From: Barnesiella sp. An55
Lineage (GTDB): Bacteria > Bacteroidota > Bacteroidia > Bacteroidales > Barnesiellaceae
Reading direction: 5' to 3'
Assembly (NCBI RefSeq): GCF_002161555.1
Contig: NZ_NFHZ01000014.1
Span: forward strand, 44,271-108,270
DNA length: 64,000 nt
In this document: positions 18,073-26,636 of the stretch, piece after piece
Position numbering within the stretch: position 1 is the first letter of the stretch
Layout of the letters: each line of letters opens with the position of its first letter
Translations under genes and position numbers: made by a program
Notes under the pieces: generated by a model
Told to the model about the DNA's origin: nothing
What the model saw: the letters and a program-made list of their open reading frames with translations, nothing else
The model's database searches: none

Positions 18073-19962
18073 ATGATCAGTTACTTACAGATAGAGAACC
18101 TCACCAAGTCGTTTGGCGACCGCATCCTGTTTGAAAACATTTCGCTGGGTATAGGCGAGGGCGACCGCATAGGGCTCATCGCCAAAAACGGGGCCGGCAA
18201 AACGACATTGCTCAATATCCTGGCCGGCAAGGAAGACTATGACAACGGGCAGATTACCTACCGCAACGGGCTGCGGGTGGGATACCTGGAACAGTCGCCG
18301 TCGTATGAGCCGCATCTCTCGGTCATCGAGGCCTGTTTCCAATCCGACAATGAGACGGTGCGCCTCATCGCCGAGTATGAACGGGCTTTGCAAGCCAACG
18401 ACCCTACCCGACTGCAAGAACTGCTCGACCGCATGGAACATGCCAAAGCCTGGGACTATGAACAGCGAGCCAAGCAGATACTCTCGCAACTCAAAATCAA
18501 CAATTTCGAGCAACCGGTGCGAGAACTCTCGGGAGGCCAACTGAAGCGGCTGGCCTTGGCCAATGTGCTCATTACCGAGCCCGATCTCCTCATCCTCGAC
18601 GAGCCTACCAACCACCTCGACATCGATATGACCGAGTGGCTCGAAGAGTTTCTGCGCCGCTCCAACACAACGCTGCTCATGATCACCCACGACCGCTATT
18701 TCCTCGACCGGGTGTGCAACCAGATTGTCGAGATAGACGACCGCACCCTCTACAGCTACAAGGGCAATTACAGCTACTACCTCGAGAAACGCGAGGAGCG
18801 CATCGAGATACACAATGCCGAGATAGACCGCGCCCGCAACCTCATGCGCACCGAACTGGAGTGGATTCGTCGCCAGCCGCAGGCTCGGGGCACCAAAGCC
18901 AAATACCGCATCGATGCCTTTGCCGACCTGCAGGAGAAGGCCCGTCGCGAGAAGGCCGTGGGGCAAGTGCGTCTCGAGGTGAAATCGTCGTATATCGGGT
19001 CCAAGATTTTCGAGGCCAAGGGCATCTCCAAGAGCTTTGGCGACCTGAAGATTCTCGAGAACTTCGACTACACCTTTGCTCGCTACGAAAAGATGGGTAT
19101 CGTGGGCAACAACGGTACGGGGAAATCGACCTTCATCAAGATGCTCATCGGGCAGGTGAAACCCGACCGCGGACATTTCGACATAGGCGAGACCGTCAAA
19201 TTCGGCTATTACAGCCAGGAGGGCATGCAGTTCAACGACCAGATGAAGGTAATCGACGCCGTGCGCGACATCGCCGAAGAGATTTCGCTGGGCGACGGAC
19301 GCAAGCTGTCGGCCTCGCAATTCCTGCAGCACTTTCTCTTCACCCCCGAGACCCAGCACAACTACATCTATAAACTGAGCGGGGGCGAGCGTCGCCGGCT
19401 CTACCTGTGCACGGTGCTCATCAGCAACCCCAATTTCCTGGTGCTCGACGAGCCCACCAACGACCTCGATATCGTCACCCTCAATGTGCTCGAGGAGTAC
19501 CTGCGCAATTTCAAAGGGTGTGTCATTGTCGTCTCGCACGACCGCTACTTCATGGACAAGGTGGTTGACCACCTGCTGGTGTTCAAGGGAAACGGCGAGA
19601 TAAAAGACTTTCCCGGCAACTATACCGACTATCGCGAATGGCGCGAGGCTCAGGAGCAGAAGGCCCGCAACGAACAGGCCGAACGCGCCCGCCAGGAAAG
19701 CAAAAAGGCGGCCCCCGAAAAACGATCCACGGCCGAGAACAGCCGCCGGCGCCTCTCGTTCAAGGAGAAAAAGGAGCTCGAGCAACTCGAAACGGAGATT
19801 GCCGCACTCGAAGAGGAGAAGAAGAGCATCGAAACCGCCCTGTGCAGCGGCACCCTCGGGGTAGACGAGCTTACCGAAAAATCGAAACGGCTGCCCGAGG
19901 TCAACGACCTGCTCGACGAGAAGACCCTGCGCTGGCTCGAACTGAGCGAAATCGAGGGGTAA
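18073..19962 (+). CDS. uup: ABC-F family ATPase (Uup-like)
   Basis: 629-aa soluble protein with two ABC ATPase domains and no membrane segment. The first Walker A is GKNGAGKTTL-like (about 38-47), with signature LSGGQLKRLA and Walker B LLILDEPTNHLD. The second has GNNGTGKSTF (about 349), LSGGERRRLYL and FLVLDEPTNDLD. The inter-domain linker is a charged helical arm, and the C-terminal ~90 residues form a coiled coil, as in Uup. ABC-F proteins act on ribosomes or nucleic acid rather than in transport. Which ABC-F subfamily it belongs to is not certain. Its TAA stop forms the first three bases of the target-site duplication of the mobile cassette that follows. Confidence 0.9.
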   Translation: MISYLQIENLTKSFGDRILFENISLGIGEGDRIGLIAKNGAGKTTLLNILAGKEDYDNGQITYRNGLRVGYLEQSPSYEPHLSVIEACFQSDNETVRLIAEYERALQANDPTRLQELLDRMEHAKAWDYEQRAKQILSQLKINNFEQPVRELSGGQLKRLALANVLITEPDLLILDEPTNHLDIDMTEWLEEFLRRSNTTLLMITHDRYFLDRVCNQIVEIDDRTLYSYKGNYSYYLEKREERIEIHNAEIDRARNLMRTELEWIRRQPQARGTKAKYRIDAFADLQEKARREKAVGQVRLEVKSSYIGSKIFEAKGISKSFGDLKILENFDYTFARYEKMGIVGNNGTGKSTFIKMLIGQVKPDRGHFDIGETVKFGYYSQEGMQFNDQMKVIDAVRDIAEEISLGDGRKLSASQFLQHFLFTPETQHNYIYKLSGGERRRLYLCTVLISNPNFLVLDEPTNDLDIVTLNVLEEYLRNFKGCVIVVSHDRYFMDKVVDHLLVFKGNGEIKDFPGNYTDYREWREAQEQKARNEQAERARQESKKAAPEKRSTAENSRRRLSFKEKKELEQLETEIAALEEEKKSIETALCSGTLGVDELTEKSKRLPEVNDLLDEKTLRWLELSEIEG

Positions 19963-20151
19963 TTCAACGTGAGTTCGAAATCAGAATCAATATATTTATC
20001 TTATTATTAAAGAAAGTCCTGCCTAATATATATTATCTTGATAATATAAGTGTTATGGTCAAAAACAATTTGCAAAGCAAATGAGATTGCTCCCACTATT
20101 GAGACTTATCCATTTTACTCTTTTAATGACTTTCAAAGATTGCTTTTCAAC

Positions 20152-20967
20152 TTACCTGATTTTTCTTGACTGCAAATATTCTTCCTTACCCGGAAAGTTC
20201 CAATTGCCGATAGCGCCTGTGTTGTATCTAAATACAACGCGCGGAGAGTACCGAATGTTACCCGGATCTGCCTCTACACGTTCCTGCTCTTCTTGTGACA
20301 GGGCATAGGGATAGATAATGAAATCGTATTTATCCAGAAGGATGCGCCGGAAGCCGATTTCGTAGGGCTCGTCAGAAGATGTTGAAACTGCTATTGAAAT
20401 GCTATGAATGTCATCCAAGGTGTTCTTTATATCATTCAGATCCGTTCTGTCAAGACCCGATATCATGAGTAAAGAATCAATCTTTTCTTCGCTCGGGTCC
20501 CAGTTGTTGCAGCCCTGTTTGTCATCAGTAAATACACTGAAAGCAGATACTTTTCCTTTCTCAAATTCGATATAGATGCTGCGTCCCGGTTCCAGTTGTT
20601 GACGGATTTTGTGATAGAGGTCTTCCATTTGTGCATGGTATTTGACATAGTGCCTTTCCATTATATGGGCATCGCATCGGTCGTTGGGGTTAAAAATCCA
20701 TAGCAATATTGCCAGAATATTGGCGACATGCCATGCCAGGAATATTCTTTTGTGCCTGGTATTGAACCTCAATGATGTGAAAACGGATATAACAGAGATA
20801 ACAAATGCCGGTATGACAAGTAGGAAAGCAAATGCAACAATCAGAATTCCTACTAATTTGTCAACCCACAATAAGATAATTGCTGCCGATACTATAATGA
20901 CAGATATATATTGTACGATTATCCAAGTGCGGGTTGGTGGTGCTTGCTTTACTCTATCCAGCTTCAT
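20152..20967 (-). CDS. Hypothetical membrane protein, passenger of the mobile cassette
   Basis: 271-aa protein not recognised. Three hydrophobic segments occupy the N-terminal third (about 16-34, 39-63 and 77-92); a polar domain of about 175 residues follows with no signal of its own. The topology resembles a small sensor or anchored enzyme, but no motif is clear. The gene lies wholly between the IS-type inverted ends and runs opposite to the transposase remnant. TATCTTTG on the minus strand at about 20990-20997 is a likely promoter inside the cassette. Base composition is lower in GC than the flanking uup and mgsA genes. Confidence 0.75.
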   Translation of the reverse strand: MKLDRVKQAPPTRTWIIVQYISVIIVSAAIILLWVDKLVGILIVAFAFLLVIPAFVISVISVFTSLRFNTRHKRIFLAWHVANILAILLWIFNPNDRCDAHIMERHYVKYHAQMEDLYHKIRQQLEPGRSIYIEFEKGKVSAFSVFTDDKQGCNNWDPSEEKIDSLLMISGLDRTDLNDIKNTLDDIHSISIAVSTSSDEPYEIGFRRILLDKYDFIIYPYALSQEEQERVEADPGNIRYSPRVVFRYNTGAIGNWNFPGKEEYLQSRKIR

Positions 20968-21053
20968 GACAGGTTCTTTTGGCTTGTAGCAAAGATAACA
21001 TATTATGATTAACCAATTGTATGCTTCATAATAATTTCGCTCTATATAAAATG

Positions 21054-21176
21054 ATAGAGCATTCCAGGCTCCGCTCTTTCAACAACTTCATTGTCAACAT
21101 TCTCTCGGCTATCGCTGCTTACTGTTTCTTCCCTAAAAAGCCATCGGTGGATATCGATTTTGTTGATGACGGATAG
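21054..21176 (+). pseudogene. C-terminal remnant of an IS982-family transposase
   Basis: The plus strand encodes 40 residues ending in a stop, including EHSRLRSFNNFIVN and AAYCFFPKKPS. This is the characteristic C-terminus of Bacteroides IS982-type transposases as I remember it. Everything upstream, including the catalytic DDE residues, is missing. The stop is 18 bp from the right inverted repeat, as expected for the native IS arrangement. Confidence 0.75.
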
Positions 21177-21322
21177 TTGGTGCTCTTCTAAATTATTTCG
21201 AACTCACGTTAATTCAGCACGCCCCGCATTCTACAACGCCGCGAGCGCGGCCCGTACACCCTCGGTACAGACCGCGCTACTACACGTCCGCCTCTCCCCG
21301 CGGGGGAGCGACGGGGCAAACA

Positions 21323-21766
21323 TCAACGTTTGAAATAGATATATTTCGGCTCGGTGGGTACATAGGTATCATCGTCCCACAACGTGCTCGTAATCATCAG
21401 GTCGGCACTGTACCGGTTGCAGGCAATAGGCACATTGTGTACCCGGCACTGACGCAGCAGCATCTGTATATCGGCCTCGTGCGGCTGCGGATTGAGGTCG
21501 TCGATGAGGAAGATGGCCAGGTCGATTTGATGGCGCACCACCAATGCGGCAATCTCGGCATCGCCACCCAACGGACCCGAATTCATGCAGGTCACATCGG
21601 CCGGGATATGCAGTTCTTCGAAAGCCTCCTTGACCAAACGGCCCGTCGTACCCGTACATACCAGATGATGGTGCGACAACAGTTCGGCATTGTGTTTTAC
21701 CCACTCCACCATATCGGCCTTGCGATTATCGTGCGCAACCAGCGCAATGGTTAATCTCTTTTTCAT
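21323..21766 (-). CDS. mgsA: Methylglyoxal synthase
   Basis: 147-aa cytoplasmic enzyme converting dihydroxyacetone phosphate to methylglyoxal and phosphate. Family landmarks are IALVAHDNRKADMVEW at the N-terminus, the phosphate-binding CTGTTGRL (38-45), SGPLGGDAEI with the catalytic Asp (near residue 69), IFLIDDLNPQPHEADI, the second Asp/His site, and CRVHNVPIACN. Full length. It lies 12 bp after the MATE gene on the same strand and is probably cotranscribed. The GC-rich 106 bp between its stop and the mobile cassette contains small hairpins but no clear T-tailed terminator. Confidence 0.95.
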   Translation of the reverse strand: MKKRLTIALVAHDNRKADMVEWVKHNAELLSHHHLVCTGTTGRLVKEAFEELHIPADVTCMNSGPLGGDAEIAALVVRHQIDLAIFLIDDLNPQPHEADIQMLLRQCRVHNVPIACNRYSADLMITSTLWDDDTYVPTEPKYIYFKR

Positions 21767-21778
21767 AGCTCCATATTT

Positions 21779-23143
21779 TTAAGATTGAACACTTTGATAC
21801 TTTCTGCGAATCGAACGCTGATGAATCAACAGCGCCACAACAGCAATCACGAATGCGATGAAATCGGATATCGGCATGCTCCACCACACCCCGCTGGTAG
21901 ACCAGTAATTGGGCAGAATCAGCAACAACGGCAACAGGAACAGCAGCTGCCGCGACAACGAAAGGAATATCGATACCGGAGCCCGACCTATCGACTGGAA
22001 AAAGTTGGAGATAACAATCTGGCAACCCACAAAGGGGAACATGGCACAACTGATGCGCAACCCCACCACCGACAAATCGACCAGCTCTTCGCTGGTGGTA
22101 AAGAGTGCCACAATGGCATGGGGAAAGAGCTCGCTCAAGACAAAACCCACAGTCATTATCGACACCCCGGCCGTGATACCGTAGCGCAACGTCTTGCGCA
22201 CCCGGTCATACTGCCGGGCACCGAAGTTGTAGCCCACAATAGGCTGCATACCCTGGGTAATACCCATTACAATCATCACAAAGAGCATGAGCGTGCGGTT
22301 CACGATACCATAGGCACCGATAGCCAAGTCGCCACCCGTGCGCTGCAAGGCATTGTTGATAAAGATTACCACCACACAAGCACACACGTTCATGAGGAAA
22401 GGCGACATGCCTATCGAGAAAATCTTGCCTACCACATGAGCCTTCAGCCGAGCATAGCGCCGGTCGAAGTGTACAAAACTGTTCTTATTGGAAAAGTGGG
22501 CAAGTACCCACACCATGGCCACCGTCTGTGAGGCTAACGTAGCCAATGCCGCACCCCGTATGCCCCATCCCAACGTGAAGATAAAGATAGGCGCCAATAT
22601 CACGTTGCAACCCACCGTAAGCAACGACGAGAGCATCGCCTTGCGCGGATATCCCGTGGCTCGCATCACATTGTTCAATCCAATGAACACATAGGTAATG
22701 GGGGTGCCCAGCAGAATCACCTGCATGAAGTCACGGGCATAGGGCAGCGTGTCGTGACTGGCCCCGAAGAAGAGCAGGATGGGATCGAGAAACAGGAAGG
22801 TCAGCCCGCCGAAACAAATCGCATTGACAATGCACATGAACAGCACGTTGTGCACCACCTCGGTCGCCCGCACCCGGTCGCCCTGTCCCAGGAATATCGA
22901 ACTGATGGTGGCCCCGCCAATACCCACCAGCGTACAGAAGGCAACCACCAGGTTCATCAGCGGGAAGGTAATGGCCAAACCGGCAATGGCCAGCGCTCCT
23001 ACCCCATGCCCGATAAAGATACTGTCGATGATATTGTAGAGCGATGTGACGGTCATCGCGATAATGGCCGGCACCGAATACTGTACCAACAGCTTGCCGA
23101 TAGGCTCGGAACCGAGAATCAATGGGGAAGTACGATCTGTCAT
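21779..23143 (-). CDS. MATE-family efflux transporter
   Basis: 454-aa inner-membrane protein with about 12 hydrophobic segments in two similar halves, the MATE arrangement. The N-terminus has LLVQYSVPAIIAMTVTSLYN and IDSIFIGHGVGALAIAGLAI, the conserved first helices. In the second half NRTLMLFVMIVMGITQGMQP and GYNFGARQYDRVRKTL are also typical. Members export cationic drugs or metabolites in exchange for Na+ or H+; the substrate cannot be told here. A TACCTTTG box on the minus strand (23237-23244) is the likely promoter. mgsA follows 12 bp downstream; pairing with mgsA might hint at metabolite detoxification, but this is speculative. Confidence 0.92.
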   Translation of the reverse strand: MTDRTSPLILGSEPIGKLLVQYSVPAIIAMTVTSLYNIIDSIFIGHGVGALAIAGLAITFPLMNLVVAFCTLVGIGGATISSIFLGQGDRVRATEVVHNVLFMCIVNAICFGGLTFLFLDPILLFFGASHDTLPYARDFMQVILLGTPITYVFIGLNNVMRATGYPRKAMLSSLLTVGCNVILAPIFIFTLGWGIRGAALATLASQTVAMVWVLAHFSNKNSFVHFDRRYARLKAHVVGKIFSIGMSPFLMNVCACVVVIFINNALQRTGGDLAIGAYGIVNRTLMLFVMIVMGITQGMQPIVGYNFGARQYDRVRKTLRYGITAGVSIMTVGFVLSELFPHAIVALFTTSEELVDLSVVGLRISCAMFPFVGCQIVISNFFQSIGRAPVSIFLSLSRQLLFLLPLLLILPNYWSTSGVWWSMPISDFIAFVIAVVALLIHQRSIRRKYQSVQS

Positions 23144-23565
23144 AGTCTATTCTAATTTCGCAATTAACTCCTGCATAAAACAGAACCCGATGAAGCAACG
23201 CCCTGTGGGGGACGTGCTATCTTTGTCTCTCCGCGACAAAGGTACAAATTATTCGACACCTGTGGCATGAACATAAGCATTTTATAACAAATCGGTATTT
23301 TTAATAAAACTCACATTCGGCAAGGCTATCCAAATTTCAAATTAAACTTCATGATACCAACACCTTAAAACATTCACGACAAACGCGCAAAACCACAAGC
23401 CGGTTCATTAAAAAAATAAAATTATACCAAAACAGAACCGTTTTTTACAACTCCTTGTTATATTTGTACAAGAAACAGGAAGTTGCGACTCGTGCAGCCC
23501 CCGATGACAAGGGGTGTCGCAGTCTCCGTTTCTCCCATTACACAAACAGTTAATTCGAGTAAGAG
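23144..23565. other. Divergent intergenic region, 422 bp
   Basis: No coding region is supported. It holds promoter boxes for both sides: TACCTTTG on the minus strand at 23237-23244 for the MATE gene and TATATTTG on the plus strand at 23459-23466 for the lipoprotein. A second plus-strand match, TATCTTTG, lies at about 23218-23225. The middle (about 23270-23440) is AT-rich without visible structure. Confidence 0.55.
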
Positions 23566-24033
23566 ATGAAAAAACTTTTATTGCTGCTTATCATAAGCTT
23601 GACTCTATTCTCCTGCGAAGGTCCCATGGGGCCGCAAGGGCCGCAAGGCGTCCCCGGCGAAGGCATGTATTGGAAATACTACACCTACACCGTGAAGTCG
23701 AGCGACTGGGAGCTTGTGACCTCGGAAGACGGTCTCAACACCTACTACATGTATATATTCCAAAATGCCGATATCACCGACGACCTCTACCTCAACGGCT
23801 ATGTGCTGGGCTATCTGGTACAGTCGCCGGGCACCAACGACGAGGTCATCACCCCCCTGCCCTACACCGTACACCGGGGCAGCACCGATGCCCAAAGCGG
23901 CCAGGAGATGCTCTGGACCGAGACCTACACCTACGACTACATGCCGGGCAGCGTAGCTTTCTATGTGCAATACAGCGACTTTGCCCAACAGCAACCCAGC
24001 GACATGACATTCCGCGTGGTGCTCAACAATTGA
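23566..24033 (+). CDS. Lipoprotein with a short collagen-like segment
   Basis: 155-aa protein. The lipoprotein signal LFSC places lipidated Cys at residue 17. Directly after it comes a short Gly-X-Y run (EGPMGPQGPQGVPGEG), then about 120 residues that are aromatic-rich and beta-like (YWKYYTYTVKSSDWEL, YDYMPGSVAFYVQY). Proteins with this Cys-EGPMGPQG start are common in Bacteroidetes and have no assigned function. It is expected on the periplasmic or outer face of the outer membrane. The gene is monocistronic, with its own -7 box at 23459-23466 and a hairpin at 24066-24098. Confidence 0.85.
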   Translation: MKKLLLLLIISLTLFSCEGPMGPQGPQGVPGEGMYWKYYTYTVKSSDWELVTSEDGLNTYYMYIFQNADITDDLYLNGYVLGYLVQSPGTNDEVITPLPYTVHRGSTDAQSGQEMLWTETYTYDYMPGSVAFYVQYSDFAQQQPSDMTFRVVLNN

Positions 24034-24379
24034 AACCTGTAAACCAAAAGACAAATAAAATCGCCCGAGGCTGTACTCGTCATGAGAGTACAGCCTCGAG
24101 TGTATAGAGCCAATACCTGTTCGGGAGCCACCTTTTCTGCCGCGATTCCGGCCAGTCAAATCAGGGATATTACTCGTATGAAGCGATATTCAGGAGAGAC
24201 TGGAATAAATGTTTTTTAAGGGATACTTAATAAAATGAAATAGTAATAAATAGAATCGCAATATACACGCAATCAATCTATTATCTCACAGGGTTACACG
24301 TTGAGAAGTTAAAATTCACCGGCTCTTTTTGGTTCTTTATTAGTGTCTGTCAAGATTATTGTATATCTTCGTAATTACT
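24034..24379. other. Intergenic region, 346 bp, with hairpin
   Basis: A perfect 13-bp stem, 24066-24078 with 24086-24098 and a 7-nt loop, lies 33 bp after the lipoprotein stop. It has no T tail on the plus strand but is the likely transcript end. The remaining AT-rich part has a weak TATCTTCG box near 24363 for the next gene and nothing else that I can see. Confidence 0.55.
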
Positions 24380-24958
24380 ATGGCAGTACAAACAGATTTA
24401 CCACAGATAGCAGCCTTGAAGATAGCTGCAGAAAAGCGTTTCGGTCACAAGATAGAAAGCCGCTCCGACTTTACCCTTTTCGGTGCGGAAATTGAACGTG
24501 TCACCAACGAACATTTGGCCGACAATACCCTGCGCCGCCTTTGGGGTAGTATCAAAGGATATAGTACCACCTATACCCGCACTCTCGACGTACTCTGCCG
24601 CTACATCGGCTTCAATCATTGGGAGGCATTCTGCAGCCATTTAAAACAACTCTCCGGGCCCGAATCGGACATCATAAAGAGTCATCACGCCATCCGGGTC
24701 GAGGAACTTGTTCCCGGCAACAGGCTACGCATTGGATGGCTGCCCGACCGCGTGTGCATCATCGAATTTCAAGGCGGACGCACCTTCAAGGCCATCGATT
24801 GCAAGAACTCTACCCTGCAAAACGGCGACAGCTTCGAATGTAGCATCCTGCTGAAACATTACCCCCTGTTTGTCGATAATCTTGTACATGGCGGAGAGCT
24901 GTGCCAGCGATACGCCATGGGACTCGACAACGGACTCACCATTCTCGAAAAACTCTAA
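24380..24958 (+). CDS. Conserved hypothetical protein, possible DNA-binding
   Basis: 192-aa soluble protein. The N-terminal ~95 residues are helical and carry a pattern familiar from many uncharacterised Bacteroidetes proteins: IESRSDFTLFGAEIERVTNE, TLRRLWGSIKGY, TRTLDVLCRYIGF and WEAFC. I take this as a probable DNA-binding domain (inference). The C-terminal half is beta-rich (LRIGWLPDRVCIIEFQGGRTFKA). There is no signal peptide. The start at 24380 is used because it begins the conserved part; the upstream ATG at 24359 adds seven hydrophobic residues over the promoter-like box. It lies 211 bp upstream of the Ser/Thr kinase gene and may be functionally linked. Confidence 0.7.
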   Translation: MAVQTDLPQIAALKIAAEKRFGHKIESRSDFTLFGAEIERVTNEHLADNTLRRLWGSIKGYSTTYTRTLDVLCRYIGFNHWEAFCSHLKQLSGPESDIIKSHHAIRVEELVPGNRLRIGWLPDRVCIIEFQGGRTFKAIDCKNSTLQNGDSFECSILLKHYPLFVDNLVHGGELCQRYAMGLDNGLTILEKL

Positions 24959-25143
24959 TCGCAGAGTCGCAGGCTGGAATATTGCCGCCCCTTTCAGACA
25001 CTCATGATCCCATTTGCCAGATACCGCATCGTGTGCGGCGGCGTCCGGATCTCCCCCTCGTTATATTGGATAGAATACCGTGCGGAAGAAAAAAATATCG
25101 GCAACAAGTTCCAATATTTTATTCTCCACTCGTCTTTTACTAT

Positions 25144-25151
25144 TATATTTG
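25144..25151 (+). promoter_or_regulatory. Probable -7 box of the kinase gene
   Basis: TATATTTG matches TAnnTTTG and lies 18 bp before the kinase start codon. No TTTG is found at the usual distance upstream, so the call is tentative. Confidence 0.45.
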
Positions 25152-25169
25152 CTCTGAAAGTAGAGTATC

Positions 25170-26486
25170 ATGAGAATATATTCCGCACCTACATCCATAG
25201 AAACGGCACCATCCAACAGTTCCATAACAGTCCTCGGAATTATCAGCGAGGGACGCATGTTCCGCATTTACCAGGCGCAGAAAGGGTCAAAATACATCAT
25301 CCTCAAAACCCCGGTCACCAACGATTCGATGCTGATCGAAATCCTCCGCCGGGAGTATGAACTGGCCTGCAACCTCAACCATCCCTGTGTTGTCAGCACC
25401 TTGGAGTTCAACCCCCACACCCCCGTGGGGCCGGCCCTGGTCATGGAATATATCGACGGACTGACACTCGACGAGTTTGTCGCCTCCAACCCCACCCTCG
25501 AAGAGCGCAAGGCCGTGCTCAACGACATACTCGACGGGTTGGACTATCTGCACCATCGAGGCATCATACACAACGACCTCAAGCCCGACAACATCATCGT
25601 CAACAGCAACAAGGCGGCACGCATCATCGACTTCGGTTTCTCGGCCAGCACCGACAGCGCCTACAAAGGTTATATCGGGGGCTCCGACGGATATACCGCC
25701 CCCGAAATTCTCAACGGCTCGGGATCGGCCGGAACCACATCCGACATTTTCACGCTGGGCCGTCTGATAAACCTCATTTTCGGAGGCCGCAAATATGGGG
25801 AAGTTGCACGCAGATGCAGCCGACAAAACCCCTCGGAACGCCCACAAAACATACAGGCCCTGCGTGTACTTATCAAGCGCCGGAATCGCCGCCCCCTCCT
25901 GGTGGCATCGGTTGCCGCATCGATTGTCGTTGCCTTGTTCATCGCCGCATCGATTGTCTATCGCCACAACGAAACCGTGCAAATGGAACGACGCATAGCA
26001 CAAAGCATGGACTCGGTATATCAAAAAACGACCGATAAGATTGAAGCACAAACCCAACGGGATTCCCTGCAAACCGACCAACGCATCGAGGAAAAAGTCG
26101 TATCCTACACTCAGGAAACCGAACAAACCAAACTGGCCCAAAAGCTGCAACGCCGGAAAAAACTGATCGAGCAATTCGAAAAAGAGATGAATCCGCCCTA
26201 TGAACGGGCCATCACCCGAATGAAAAAGCAGAAATACAAAGAGTTGGCTATTGTCTATGCCGGGGCATATTACTACTTCATGACCCCCTACCTGAAATCC
26301 ATCACCCGCAAATATCCACCCTTGCCCGACGGGTCGGTCGCCGAAGAGACCGATGCGGCATTCGCAGTCTATTTGCGCCAACACAACACCATCGATTCGC
26401 TGCACTCCTCGCTGCCTTCCATCAACACCTTACCTCCCGCACAACGCGACTCGATTATACGAGTCATCAATCAGTTGAAACCCTGA
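25170..26486 (+). CDS. Transmembrane Hanks-type Ser/Thr protein kinase
   Basis: 438-aa protein. The N-terminal kinase domain spans about 18-235: Lys46 in IILK, Glu62 in the C helix, catalytic loop HNDLKPDN (134-141), DFG at 154-156 and APE at 177-179. The catalytic loop has HND instead of HRD, so this is a non-RD kinase. The glycine loop is degenerate (IISEGRMF). One membrane helix (about 242-263) is followed by a basic or polar stretch, then a coiled coil (about 270-340), then a C-terminal domain predicted to be periplasmic. Hanks kinases with a membrane anchor normally sense at the periplasmic side; the substrate is unknown. A hairpin at 26500-26527 probably ends the transcript. Confidence 0.88.
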   Translation: MRIYSAPTSIETAPSNSSITVLGIISEGRMFRIYQAQKGSKYIILKTPVTNDSMLIEILRREYELACNLNHPCVVSTLEFNPHTPVGPALVMEYIDGLTLDEFVASNPTLEERKAVLNDILDGLDYLHHRGIIHNDLKPDNIIVNSNKAARIIDFGFSASTDSAYKGYIGGSDGYTAPEILNGSGSAGTTSDIFTLGRLINLIFGGRKYGEVARRCSRQNPSERPQNIQALRVLIKRRNRRPLLVASVAASIVVALFIAASIVYRHNETVQMERRIAQSMDSVYQKTTDKIEAQTQRDSLQTDQRIEEKVVSYTQETEQTKLAQKLQRRKKLIEQFEKEMNPPYERAITRMKKQKYKELAIVYAGAYYYFMTPYLKSITRKYPPLPDGSVAEETDAAFAVYLRQHNTIDSLHSSLPSINTLPPAQRDSIIRVINQLKP

Positions 26487-26499
26487 TATACAAACAAAA

Positions 26500-26527
26500 C
26501 GAACCCCAAACCCGAGTTTGGAGTTCG
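26500..26527 (+). terminator. Hairpin after the kinase gene
   Basis: A stem of 12 positions (26500-26511 with 26516-26527, one mismatch) and a 4-nt loop is 14 bp past the kinase stop. It has no T run, so termination strength is unclear. Confidence 0.5.
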
Positions 26528-26636
26528 CCTTGACTTGTGTGACATGAATTATATCACCCATGGAACAACAGCCCCCTGAATAAGAATAGCTGTTATTGTA
26601 TGTTGAAGTTAGCTGCTCTAATGAAGGACAAAAAGA

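Larger units (their letters stand above)
19967..21209. mobile_element. IS982-derived mobile insertion cassette carrying a passenger gene
   Basis: The element is 1243 bp. Its ends are perfect 15-bp inverted repeats (19967-19981 and 21195-21209), and it is flanked by the direct repeat TAATTCA (19960-19966 and 21210-21216). Inside are an unrelated 271-codon gene on the minus strand and, near the right end, only the last 40 codons of an IS982-type transposase. Twelve bases of the end sequence (ACGTGAGTTCGA) recur at the left end of the IS982 element at 63885. The intact ends and target duplication suggest it moved as a unit using a transposase supplied from elsewhere. Confidence 0.8.

Noticed and set aside
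18085..19785. 566-codon minus-strand frame opposite the ABC-F gene
   Set aside because: Antisense shadow; the plus strand has two complete ABC ATPase domains.
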